Below are positions 44,272-52,232 of a stretch of 64,000 nt of DNA, piece after piece. This stretch comes from Streptomyces monomycini. Its GTDB lineage: Bacteria > Actinomycetota > Actinomycetes > Streptomycetales > Streptomycetaceae. Positions within the stretch are counted from its first letter, which is position 1. Each line of letters starts with the position of its first letter. Under the pieces are notes generated by a model. It did not search any database. It was not told where the DNA came from and saw only the letters and a list, made by a program, of their open reading frames with translations. The DNA lies in assembly GCF_022271435.1 (NCBI RefSeq), contig NZ_JAFIQY010000009.1, positions 1 through 64,000 of the forward strand, in the 5' to 3' direction. The position numbers and the translations under genes were made by a program.

Positions 44272-45483
44272 TCACACCCCCGCCGGCCGCACCACCCATT
44301 CCCCGCGCCGCACCACGCCCACCAGGTCGTACGCGGCGTCCAGGACGACCAGGTCCGCGTCCTTGCCCGCCTCGATCGAGCCGGTGCGGTCGGCGACGCC
44401 GAGCAGCCGGGCCGGGTTGCCGGACAGGGCCTGTACGGCTTGCGCGACGGTCAGTCCGTCGATGGTGAGCGCGCGCTTGAAGGCGCGGTCGAGGGTGAGG
44501 GTGGAGCCCGCGATGGAACCGGCGGTGGGGCCGTCGGCGATACGGGCGACACCGTCCTTGACCTCGACGGTCATCGGGCCGAGCGGGTACATGCCGTCGT
44601 TCATGCCGGCCGCGCCCATCGCGTCGGTGATGAAGGCGACCCGGTCCGCGCCCGCGTCCCGGAAGGCCATCTCCAGGACCGCGGGGTGCAGGTGCGTACC
44701 GTCGTTGATCAGCTCGACGGTGATCCGCTCGTCCTCCAGGAGCGCGGCGATCGGCCCCGGCGCGCGGTGCCCGAGCGGCGGCATCGCGTTGAACAGGTGG
44801 GTGGCCACGGTGGCGCCCGCGTCGATGGCCTCGCGGGTCGCGTCGTACGAGGAGTCGGTGTGGCCGATGGCGGCGATCACGCCCGCGTCGGCGAGCAGCC
44901 GTACGGAGTCCAGGCCGCCGGGCAGCTCGGGCGCCAGCGTCATCATCTTCGCGGTGCCGCGCGCGGCGTCGACGAGCTTGCGCACGTCCGCCGGGTCGGG
45001 GTCGCGCAGCAGGCCCGGCTGGTGGGCGCCGCAGCGGTGCGGGGAGATGAACGGGCCCTCGAAGTGGATGCCGGCCAGCTCGCCCTGTTCGGTCAGCTCG
45101 GACAGGACGGCGGCCTGCCGGGACAGGTCGTCCAGGTCGCCGGTGACGGTCGAGGCGAGCAGGGTGGTGGTGCCGCGCCGCCGGTGGGTGCGGATCGCCG
45201 TCAGGCACTCCTCGGGGTCGGCGGACGAGAAGGAGCCGCCGCCACCGCCGTGCACGTGGATGTCGACGAAGCCCGGGACGACGAGGTGGCCGGTCAGGTC
45301 GATCACCTGGTCGCCGGGGGCCGCGGCGGTCGCCCCGGCGGCGTCCGCCGCGTCGGTGATGCGGGTGCCCTCGAAGGCCACCAGGCCCGCGTCGGCCACA
45401 CCGGACGGCAGGGCGACCCGGGCGCCGGTCAGGACGGTGCGCCGGGGGTTCGGGGCGCTGTCCCCGGACTGTTGCAGCGGCAT
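44272..45483 (-). CDS. nagA: N-acetylglucosamine-6-phosphate deacetylase NagA
   Basis: The 403-residue amidohydrolase shows barrel-entry GFVDIHVHGGGGGSF, HFEGPFISPHRCGAH (metal Glu), AIGHTDSSY and THLFNAMPPLGHR (metal and substrate His), and AFITDAMGAAG (catalytic Asp). It removes the acetyl group from GlcNAc-6-P to give GlcN-6-P, the inducer that releases DasR. Its ATG overlaps the nagK stop (ATGA), so nagK-nagA is a coupled operon expected to be under the dre-like site at 46443. Confidence 0.95.
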   Translation of the reverse strand: MPLQQSGDSAPNPRRTVLTGARVALPSGVADAGLVAFEGTRITDAADAAGATAAAPGDQVIDLTGHLVVPGFVDIHVHGGGGGSFSSADPEECLTAIRTHRRRGTTTLLASTVTGDLDDLSRQAAVLSELTEQGELAGIHFEGPFISPHRCGAHQPGLLRDPDPADVRKLVDAARGTAKMMTLAPELPGGLDSVRLLADAGVIAAIGHTDSSYDATREAIDAGATVATHLFNAMPPLGHRAPGPIAALLEDERITVELINDGTHLHPAVLEMAFRDAGADRVAFITDAMGAAGMNDGMYPLGPMTVEVKDGVARIADGPTAGSIAGSTLTLDRAFKRALTIDGLTVAQAVQALSGNPARLLGVADRTGSIEAGKDADLVVLDAAYDLVGVVRRGEWVVRPAGV

Positions 45484-46415
45484 CAGGCAGTTACCTCCGT
45501 GGAGAGAAGATCCCAGGCGAGCAGACCTGCGCCCAGGCAGCCGGCGGCGTCCCCGAGCGCAGCCGGAACGATCAGGGGGAGCCGCTGGAAGGTCACCCGG
45601 GAGCGGACCGCCGCACGCAGCGGCTCGAACAGCGTGTCGCCCGCCTCGGCCAGTCCGCCGCCGATGATCAGCGTGTGCGGGTCGAGCAGGGTGAGCGAGG
45701 TGACCAGGCCGGCGGCGAGGGCGTCCACCGCGTCCTGCCAGACGGCCCGCGCGCGGGGATCGCCGGACTCGACGGCCTTGGCGGCGTCGGCGGCGGTGGC
45801 CCGCGGGTCGCCGCAGGCCTCGGCCCAGGCGCGGCCGACGGCGGCGGCCGAGGCCAGTGTCTCCAGGCAGCCGTGCTGGCCGCAGCCGCACGCGGGGCCG
45901 TCGGGCCGTACGACGATGTGGCCGATCTCGCCCGCGCTGCCGTGCGCGCCCGCCTCGATGCGGCCCTCGATGCCGATGGCGCCGGCGATGCCGGTGCCCA
46001 GCGGTACGAACAGGAAGCGGTCGGCGCCGCGGCCCGCGCCGATCCGGCCCTCGGCGAGGCCGCCGGTGCGGACGTCGTGGCCGAGGGCGACCGGGACGCC
46101 GCCCAGGCGCTCGGAGAGCAGGGCGCGCAGGGGGACGTCGCGCCAGCCCAGGTTGGCGGAGTACGCGGCGATGCCGCGCGCGTCGTCGACGATGCCGGGG
46201 ACGGCGACGCCGGCCGCCGCGGCGGTGCCGCCGAACCGCTGCCGTCCGGTTTCGCGCAGTTCCTCGGCGAAGTCCAGGATCGAGGCGACGACCGCTTCCG
46301 GGCCGCGTTCGCGGCCGGTGGGGCGCCGTGCCTCGTGGAGCAGCGTGCCGTCCGCGCCTGCCAGGGCGGCCTTCATTCCGGTGCCGCCCACATCAAGGGC
46401 GATGACGTGTCTCAC
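45483..46415 (-). CDS. nagK: N-acetylglucosamine kinase NagK (ROK family)
   Basis: The 310-residue ROK kinase has phosphate-1 motif IALDVGGTGMKAAL, the zinc motif GHIVVRPDGPACGCGQHGCLE (His plus three Cys) and the adenosine region PHTLIIGGGLAEAGD. It phosphorylates GlcNAc entering by non-PTS routes or from wall recycling; NagA acts next. The GTG start at 46415 lacks a clear ribosome binding site. It is divergent from the sugar-binding lipoprotein gene, and the 320-bp spacer holds two DasR-like operators, one near each gene. Confidence 0.93.
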   Translation of the reverse strand: MRHVIALDVGGTGMKAALAGADGTLLHEARRPTGRERGPEAVVASILDFAEELRETGRQRFGGTAAAAGVAVPGIVDDARGIAAYSANLGWRDVPLRALLSERLGGVPVALGHDVRTGGLAEGRIGAGRGADRFLFVPLGTGIAGAIGIEGRIEAGAHGSAGEIGHIVVRPDGPACGCGQHGCLETLASAAAVGRAWAEACGDPRATAADAAKAVESGDPRARAVWQDAVDALAAGLVTSLTLLDPHTLIIGGGLAEAGDTLFEPLRAAVRSRVTFQRLPLIVPAALGDAAGCLGAGLLAWDLLSTEVTA

Positions 46416-46442
46416 GGGGACAGTTTCGCGCGATCGGCCATG

Positions 46443-46458
46443 AAAGGTCTAGTCCACT
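46443..46458 (-). promoter_or_regulatory. DasR-like operator upstream of nagK
   Basis: AAAGGTCTAGTCCACT keeps GGTCTAG and CCACT of the dre consensus (13 of 16 matches), 28 bp before the nagK start. It is expected to repress nagKA until GlcN-6-P rises. Confidence 0.7.
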
Positions 46459-46617
46459 CGCGGGGATGGCGTGGTTCCGCTCGTGCGGCCGGCGTACCGG
46501 CACCCGATGGGGGGAGCGCTTCTGCCTGCCGGGAGACGATGTGGTTCCGTCCCGGACGGCCGCTGCCGTACCACCGTGACCTGCGCGTGTGACAGGCGAT
46601 ACGCAAGCGAAATGAGG

Positions 46618-46633
46618 GGTGGTGTAGACCTTG
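46618..46633 (+). promoter_or_regulatory. DasR-like operator upstream of sugar-binding lipoprotein
   Basis: GGTGGTGTAGACCTTG contains TGGTGTAGACC, a good left half and centre of dre with a weak right half (11 of 16 matches), 107 bp before the start. Less certain than the msiK and nagK sites. Confidence 0.5.
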
Positions 46634-46739
46634 TGTGGGTAAACGGGGGAGACTCGTTGTTCATGCCGGTTGAGGGTGGACCTCTGAAGCCACCGGGCAT
46701 TCCCCGGCAAGCACGGAACATTCGGGACAAAAGGCGGTA

Positions 46740-48017
46740 ATGGCAGTGCAGCGGCGGTACTTGAGCCTGGCGGCAGCGGGACTCACCACGGCCATGACGC
46801 TCACCTTGTCCTCCTGCGGCAGCGGTACGGGCGACGGTGGCGACGTCACGCTCAAGCTCATCGCGGCGGACTACGGCGACAACGAGGCGAACTCCTCCCA
46901 GCACTACTGGGACAAGCTGGTCAAGGACTTCGAGAAGAAGAACCCGGGCATCAAGGTGGACGTCTCGGTCTACAGCTGGAAGGACGTCGACAAAAAGGTC
47001 GAGGACCTGGTCAAGTCCGGTAAGGCGCCCGACATGGCGCAGATCGGCGCGTACGCCGACTACGCGGCCGAGGGCAAGCTCTACGGCGCCGACCAGCTGC
47101 TCAGCATCCCCGTCCAGGCCGACTTCGTCCCCGCCCTCGCCCAGGCGGGGGAGTACCAGCGCCGCCAGTACGGGATGCCCTTCGGCGCCAGCACCCGCCG
47201 CCTGTTCTACAACAAGAAGCTCTTCACCGAGGCGGGCATCACCGACCCGCCCGAGACCTGGGCGCAGGTCGCGGCCGACGCGGCCAAGCTCAAGGCCAAG
47301 GGCGTGAAGATGCCGTACGCGCTGCCGCTCGGCCCGGAGGAGACGCAGGCCGAGACGCTGATGTGGATGCTCAGTGGCGGCGGCGGCTACACCGACAACA
47401 TCGGCAAGTACACGATCGACTCGCGTGAGAACGTCAAGACCTTCGAATGGCTGAAGAAGGACCTGGTCGGCCCGGGCCTGACCGGCGTCGACCCGGCCAA
47501 GCTCAACCGCCAGGACGCGTTCGACGCCTTCGCGGCCGGTGACGTGGGGATGCTCAACGGCCACCCCACCCTGATGAAGCAGGCCGAGGCCAAGGGCGTC
47601 GAGTACGGCACCGTCGAGCTGCCGGGCCCCGCCGGCAAGGCCAAGGCCACCATGGGCGTCGCCGACTGGATGACGGCGTTCAAGCAGAACGGACACCGCA
47701 GCCAGGTCGGCAAGTTCCTGGACTTCGTCTACAGCGAGAAGAACGTCATGGACTTCTCCGGCGGCTACGGGCTGCTGCCCGTGACCACCTCCGGGTCCCA
47801 GGCGATGCTCGCCGACTCCAAGTACGCCAAGCTGCACAGCTTCCTGAGCCAGCTGGCCACCGCCGAGTTCTACCCCGCGGACAAGACCTCGTGGCCGCTG
47901 GTCAGCAAGACCGTCAAGGCCAAGATGGGCAAGGCGGTGGGCGCCAACGGCAACCCGGCCGGCGTGCTCAGCGACATCCAGAACACGGCCAACGAGGCGG
48001 ACAACACCGCCAAGTGA
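46740..48017 (+). CDS. ABC sugar-binding lipoprotein (DasA-like)
   Basis: The 425-residue extracellular solute-binding protein, family 1, has a signal peptide with lipobox LSSC and acceptor Cys26. The mature part shows the MalE-type fold (LVKDFEKKNPGIKVDVSVYSW, KAPDMAQIGAYADYA, YGMPFGASTRRLFYNKKLFTEAGITDPPETW, GDVGMLNGHPTLM). Its position opposite nagK and the nearby DasR-like site suggest an amino-sugar ligand such as GlcNAc or chitobiose. No permease genes follow, so it is an orphan binding protein that must borrow permeases and MsiK. A terminator follows at 48054. Confidence 0.87.
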   Translation: MAVQRRYLSLAAAGLTTAMTLTLSSCGSGTGDGGDVTLKLIAADYGDNEANSSQHYWDKLVKDFEKKNPGIKVDVSVYSWKDVDKKVEDLVKSGKAPDMAQIGAYADYAAEGKLYGADQLLSIPVQADFVPALAQAGEYQRRQYGMPFGASTRRLFYNKKLFTEAGITDPPETWAQVAADAAKLKAKGVKMPYALPLGPEETQAETLMWMLSGGGGYTDNIGKYTIDSRENVKTFEWLKKDLVGPGLTGVDPAKLNRQDAFDAFAAGDVGMLNGHPTLMKQAEAKGVEYGTVELPGPAGKAKATMGVADWMTAFKQNGHRSQVGKFLDFVYSEKNVMDFSGGYGLLPVTTSGSQAMLADSKYAKLHSFLSQLATAEFYPADKTSWPLVSKTVKAKMGKAVGANGNPAGVLSDIQNTANEADNTAK

Positions 48018-48053
48018 CCCGCCGCGCGCCCCGGCACCCCCGGGGCCCCTGGC

Positions 48054-48088
48054 TCCCCCGCCACCGGCCCCGGGCCGTCGGCGGGGGA
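48054..48088 (+). terminator. Hairpin after sugar-binding lipoprotein gene
   Basis: TCCCCCGCC (48054-48062) pairs with GGCGGGGGA (48080-48088) with further inner CGGCCC/GGGCCG pairing, followed by TTGTCG. Confidence 0.65.
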
Positions 48089-48120
48089 TTGTCGTACCGC
48101 GGCCTTATCGTGGACGGGTG

Positions 48121-48390
48121 ATGACGAGCGACGGCACCGACGGCGGCACCGGAGGCGGTGGCATAGGAGCACTGTCCCCGCAGGACGAGGCGGTGCTCGG
48201 CGTCGAGCGCCGCTCCTGGCCCCGGCCGGGCGCCAAGGAGCGGGTCATCCGCGAGCGGCTCGGCATCTCGCCGACCCGCTACTACCAGCTGCTGAACGCG
48301 CTGCTGGACGACCCGCGGGCGCTCGCCCACGACCCGGTCACGGTCAACCGGCTGCGCCGCGTCCGCGAGGCCCGGCGCGGCCGCCGCTGA
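48121..48390 (+). CDS. DUF3263-family small protein
   Basis: The 89-residue product has a glycine-rich N-terminus, then a helical domain LSPQDEAVLGVERRSWPRPGAKERVIRERLGISPTRYYQLLNALLDDPRAL (read in parts) with helix-turn-helix character, the DUF3263 pattern. The basic end VNRLRRVREARRGRR is compatible with DNA binding. The family has no assigned function. ATG 48121 is preferred over the adjacent GTG 48118 because GGACGG is then better spaced. Confidence 0.8.
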   Translation: MTSDGTDGGTGGGGIGALSPQDEAVLGVERRSWPRPGAKERVIRERLGISPTRYYQLLNALLDDPRALAHDPVTVNRLRRVREARRGRR

Positions 48391-48494
48391 GCGTCAGCCG
48401 CGGGCGCGGCCGCACGGGCCGCCGGTGACGCCGTTCCGCCGCCGATGCACCCGTACCCGGCACCCGCCCGCACGCGACCGGTAATGTCGTCGTC

Positions 48495-49349
48495 ATGGGC
48501 AGCCCCCCGAACTCCTTGCCGACACCGGTCACCGAAGCGGGCCGGGACGGTCTCGCCGCGCTGCTGGACAGCCCCGGCCGAGCCGTGCTCGCTCTCGACT
48601 TCGACGGCACGCTCGCCGACATCGTGCCCGACCCCGAGAAGGCCCGCGCCCACCCCGGCGCCGTGGCCGCGCTGGCCCGCCTCGCGCCGCGGCTGTGCTC
48701 CCTGGTGGTCATCACCGGCCGCCCGGCCGGCGTCGCGGTCCGCCTCGGCGGCTTCACGGACGCGCCGGGCCTGGAGCGGCTGGTGGTCCTCGGCGGCTAC
48801 GGCGCCGAGCGCTGGGACGCGGCCACCGGCACGGTACGGGCGCCGGCGCCGCCGCCCGGCGTCGCCGCCGTACAGGCCGAGCTCCCCGGCGTCCTGGACA
48901 AGCTGGGCGCCTGGCACGCCTCCTGGGTGGAGGACAAGGGCCGCGCCATCGCCGTGCACACCCGCCGCGCCGAGGACCCGCAGGCCGCCTTCGAGCTGCT
49001 GCGCGAGCCCCTGTACGCGCTCGCCGAACGGCACGGCCTGATCGTCGAGCCCGGCCGGTACGTCCTCGAACTGCGGCCGCCCGGCATGGACAAGGGCGTC
49101 GCGCTCGCCGAGTACGTACGGGAGACCGGCGCCACCACCGTGCTGTACGGGGGCGACGACCTCGGCGACCTCGCCGCCTACTCCGCCGTGGACAAGCTGC
49201 GGTCGGACGGCCTGGCCGGGGTGCTGGTGTGCAGCGGCAGCGCGGAGGTCGCCGAGCTGGCGGGCCGGGCGGACCTGGTCGTGGACGGCCCGACGGGTGT
49301 CGTCGCGCTGCTGCACGCCCTCGCGGACCGGCTGGGGGCGCCCGCCTGA
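48495..49349 (+). CDS. otsB: Trehalose-6-phosphate phosphatase OtsB
   Basis: The 284-residue HAD phosphatase has motif I ALDFDGTLADI with nucleophile Asp35 and acid Asp37, motif II VVITGRPA, a cap segment WVEDKGRAIAVHTRRAED, motif III Lys in PGMDKGVAL, and motif IV YGGDDLGDLAAY. It dephosphorylates trehalose 6-phosphate to trehalose, a spore and stress protectant. It converges with otsA, which makes its substrate, with only 36 bp between stops; the two are therefore not an operon despite acting in series. Confidence 0.93.
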   Translation: MGSPPNSLPTPVTEAGRDGLAALLDSPGRAVLALDFDGTLADIVPDPEKARAHPGAVAALARLAPRLCSLVVITGRPAGVAVRLGGFTDAPGLERLVVLGGYGAERWDAATGTVRAPAPPPGVAAVQAELPGVLDKLGAWHASWVEDKGRAIAVHTRRAEDPQAAFELLREPLYALAERHGLIVEPGRYVLELRPPGMDKGVALAEYVRETGATTVLYGGDDLGDLAAYSAVDKLRSDGLAGVLVCSGSAEVAELAGRADLVVDGPTGVVALLHALADRLGAPA

Positions 49350-49385
49350 CGGACGCGGCCGGGGCCCTCCCGGGCCCCGGCGCCG

Positions 49386-50846
49386 CTACTGCTCCAGCGC
49401 CCGCAGCTGCTGGAGGAACCACCGGTCCGGCGGCAGCGCGGTGGCCGCGGCGGCCAGCCGCTTCGTGCGCTCGGCCCGCTCGCCGTCCTCCATGGACAGC
49501 GCCTCGTGCAGCGCGCGGGCGGTGGCGGAGATGTCGTACGGATTGACGCACACCGCGTCCTCGCCCAGCTCCGCGTAGGCCCCGGCCTCCCGGGACAGCA
49601 CCAGCGCGCAGCCCGCCTCGGAGATCACCGGGACCTCCTTGGCGACCAGGTTCATCCCGTCCCTGATCGGGTTGACCAGTGCCACGTCGGCGATCCGGTA
49701 GGCGGCCAGCGACCGCGCGAAGTCGTCCTTCACGTGCAGGACGACCGGCTGCCAGCCCGGGGTGCCGTACTCCTCGTTGATCTCCTCGGCCAGCCGCCCG
49801 ACCTCGTCGGTGTAGGCGCGGTAGACCTCCAGGTCCTGGCGGGAGGGGTAGGCGAACGCGATGTGCACGACCCGTTCGCGCCACTCGGGGCGGCCGGCCA
49901 GCAGCGCCCGGTAGGCGCGCAGCCCGCGCACGATGTTCTTGGACAGCTCCGTACGGTCCACCCGGACGATCGTCTTCCGGTCCGGCCCGCCGATCTGCTC
50001 GCGCAGCGCCGCCAGCCGCTCGTCCACGTCGGGACGGTGCGCCCGCTCCCGCAGGAATTCCGCGTCCGCGCCCAGGCCGTGCACGCCGAGCCGCGTCGTC
50101 CGGCCCTCATGGACGATGCTCAGCCCGCCGTCCCCGTCGCGCGCCACCTCGGCGCCCAGCACCGCCGCGCAGCACTCCGCGAACGCCTCGGCCCAGCGCC
50201 GCGTCAGGAACGCGGCGCGGTCACCGCCCAGCATGCCGCGCAGCACCGCCTCGGCCACGTCGTCCGGCAGCATCCGGAAGTAGTCGGCGGGCGCCCACGG
50301 CGTGTGCGAGAAGTGGCCGATGCGCAGGTCGGGGCGGCGGGCGCGGAGCAGCCCCGGCACCAGCGTGAGGTGGTAGTCCTGCACGAGCACCACGGCGCCG
50401 GGCGCGGCCTCGTCGGCGAGCGCGTCCGCGAAGGCCGCGTTGTACGCCTCGTACGACGCCCACTGCGCGCGGAATCCGTCGTCGAAGGAGGGCTCCAGCG
50501 GCGTCTGGTAGAGCAGGTGGTGGACGAACCACAGCACCGAGTTCGCGATGCCGTTGTAGGCGTCGGTGAAGACGTCGGCGGGGATGTCCAGCATGCGTAC
50601 GTGCTGGCCGCCCGTGTCGGCGGTGTCCAGGTGGCCGCCGCTGCGGCGGGCGGCCTCGCGGTCGCCGTCGCCGAGGGCGGCGCACACCCACACCGCGCCG
50701 GCGTCCGGACCGATCGCGGAGAGACCGGAGACCAGCCCGCCACCACCGCGTTTCGCGGTCAGCGTGCCGTCGTCCCCCTTCGTGTACGAGACCGGACCGC
50801 GGTTGGACGCGACGAGAACCTTGGCACCAGAACGCTCGGAGACCAT
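49386..50846 (-). CDS. otsA: Trehalose-6-phosphate synthase OtsA
   Basis: The 486-residue GT20 enzyme shows KVLVASNRGPVSY, the UDP/GDP-glucose loop RGGGGLVSGL, VLVQDYHLTLVPGLLR, IGHFSHTPWAP, VDRTELSKNIVRGLRAY and VNPIRDGMNLVAKE with SREAGA, all conserved in trehalose phosphate synthases. It joins glucose from a nucleotide sugar to glucose 6-phosphate. ATG 50846; no strong ribosome binding site. Convergent with otsB. Confidence 0.94.
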   Translation of the reverse strand: MVSERSGAKVLVASNRGPVSYTKGDDGTLTAKRGGGGLVSGLSAIGPDAGAVWVCAALGDGDREAARRSGGHLDTADTGGQHVRMLDIPADVFTDAYNGIANSVLWFVHHLLYQTPLEPSFDDGFRAQWASYEAYNAAFADALADEAAPGAVVLVQDYHLTLVPGLLRARRPDLRIGHFSHTPWAPADYFRMLPDDVAEAVLRGMLGGDRAAFLTRRWAEAFAECCAAVLGAEVARDGDGGLSIVHEGRTTRLGVHGLGADAEFLRERAHRPDVDERLAALREQIGGPDRKTIVRVDRTELSKNIVRGLRAYRALLAGRPEWRERVVHIAFAYPSRQDLEVYRAYTDEVGRLAEEINEEYGTPGWQPVVLHVKDDFARSLAAYRIADVALVNPIRDGMNLVAKEVPVISEAGCALVLSREAGAYAELGEDAVCVNPYDISATARALHEALSMEDGERAERTKRLAAAATALPPDRWFLQQLRALEQ

Positions 50847-50946
50847 GTTGCGAGACTAGCCCGCCACCCATCCGCTCAAACGTGCGGAGCGGAGGCGGAA
50901 CGTCACGGTTTACGCCGCGCCGGAACCGGGCTTTGGACCGGCGGCG

Positions 50947-51894
50947 TCACGCCGCCCGGCGCTCCGCGTACTCCGGTATCTCCGCCATCGGGGGCCGCTC
51001 CTCGGTGTCCACGTCCCAGGTGCGCGGCACGAAACCGGTCTCACCGCGCTCGAACTGGGTCAGCCGCGGGCGCACGAGATGGCCGCGGGCCAGCCGCAGC
51101 TGTGCGGTGCGGTAGATGGCCGCCGCCATCCTGCCGAGCGCCTGGCCGCTCTGATGGCGGTGCTTGCGCACGCCGATGTCCACCTGCGCCAGCGCGTCCA
51201 GCCCCACCGTGTGCAGCGCGTCGACCAGCAGGCCCAGCTCCACGCCGTAGCCCACCGGGAACGGCAGCCGCTCCAGCAGCGACCGGCGGGCCGCGTACTC
51301 CCCGCCGAGCGGCTGCACGAACCCGGCGAGCCGCGGCCAGTGCAGGTTCAGCAGCGGCCGGGCGACCAGCTCGGTGACCCGGCCGCCCTGGCCCGCCGCC
51401 TCGCCCAGCGGACGGTCGTACATGCCCTTGACGAACTGCACGTCCGGGTCGGTCAGCAGCGGGCCGACGATCCCGGAGACGAAGCCCGGGTCGAACTCGC
51501 GCAGGTCGGCGTCGACGAAGCAGACGATGTCGCCGCCGGTCGCCAGCAGGGAGCGCCACAGCACCTCGCCCTTGCCGGGCAGCGCGGGCAGCCGCGGCAG
51601 CACCTCGTCCCGGTGGACGACCCGCGCGCCCGCCTCGGCCGCGATCTTCGCCGTACCGTCCGTGGACCCGGAGTCCAGCACCACCAGCTCGTCGACGAGC
51701 GGCGCCGACGGGGTCATCAGCTCCGTACGGATCGCCTCGACGATCGCGCCGACCGTCGCCTCCTCGTCGAGCGCCGGCAGCACGACGGAGACCGTCTGTC
51801 CTGTCTCGCGCTTCGCGGCCAGCAGCCGGTCGAGCGGGCGGTCCACGGCCGACCAGGACCGGCCGGCCAGCCAGCGCTCCACCTCTTCCAGCAC
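50947..51894 (-). CDS. gpgS: Glucosyl-3-phosphoglycerate synthase-like GT81
   Basis: The 315-residue product from GTG 51894 (AAGGAGA 8 nt upstream). Features of GpgS/MpgS enzymes: SVVLPALDEEATVGAIVEAIR, VDELVVLDSGSTDGTAKIAAEAGARV, PGKGEVLWRSLLATGGDIVCFVDADLREFDP (metal site), FVQPLGGEYAARRSLLERLPFPVGYGVELGLLVDA and DIGVRKHRHQ. It transfers glucose to 3-phosphoglycerate, the first step to glucosylglycerate or methylglucose lipopolysaccharide. It is next to the trehalose genes, suggesting a compatible-solute or storage-sugar group. The longer frame to 52029 lacks a good start. Confidence 0.88.
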   Translation of the reverse strand: MLEEVERWLAGRSWSAVDRPLDRLLAAKRETGQTVSVVLPALDEEATVGAIVEAIRTELMTPSAPLVDELVVLDSGSTDGTAKIAAEAGARVVHRDEVLPRLPALPGKGEVLWRSLLATGGDIVCFVDADLREFDPGFVSGIVGPLLTDPDVQFVKGMYDRPLGEAAGQGGRVTELVARPLLNLHWPRLAGFVQPLGGEYAARRSLLERLPFPVGYGVELGLLVDALHTVGLDALAQVDIGVRKHRHQSGQALGRMAAAIYRTAQLRLARGHLVRPRLTQFERGETGFVPRTWDVDTEERPPMAEIPEYAERRAA

Positions 51895-52059
51895 GTGCGG
51901 GTCTCCTTCGTTCCCGGACCAGCGATGTGATCCATCTCGCGGTGCGGACGGCTGTCTCGACCGCCCGGCCCTTCGGTTACAGTCTTGAACAACGCGAACG
52001 CCCCGGACATGCCGGGGTCGGCGCGACAAACGCCTGGGCCCCGGCCCAGCGCCATACCG

Positions 52060-52214
52060 CTCATCCAGAGGGGCAGAGGGACACGGCCCGTTGAAGCCCC
52101 GGCAACCCTCCAGCCGGTCTCCGTCGCCGCACAGTGTGTGCGGCCCGCGAGGCTCCCGGCTCGGGAAGGTGCCAATTCCGTCTCGCGGCGAGATGCGTCG
52201 CGAGGAAGATGAGG
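52060..52214 (+). promoter_or_regulatory. SAM-I riboswitch (S-box)
   Basis: P1 pairs CTCATC (52060-52065) with GATGAG (52209-52214). Between them lie the SAM-I landmarks: CAGAGGGGCAGAGGGACxGGCCCGTTGA with the kink-turn side, GAAGCCCCGGCAACC in the P2/J region, a P3 stem, and GGTGCCAATTCC before P4. P3 is extended, with GCCGCACAG/TGTGTGCGGC at its tip. The 3' strand of P1 runs straight into GAGGAG, the ribosome binding site of the next gene. No terminator follows, so SAM binding should block translation rather than transcription. Confidence 0.93.
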
Positions 52215-52232
52215 AGAAAGGGCCTCGCCTCC

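Noticed and set aside
42997..46443. Plus-strand frame of about 1150 codons opposite the kinase, nagA and nagK
   Set aside because: Shadow frame; the three minus-strand enzymes have full motifs.
48797..49884. Minus-strand frames opposite otsB
   Set aside because: OtsB HAD motifs are on the plus strand; the minus frames are Arg/Pro/Gly shadows.
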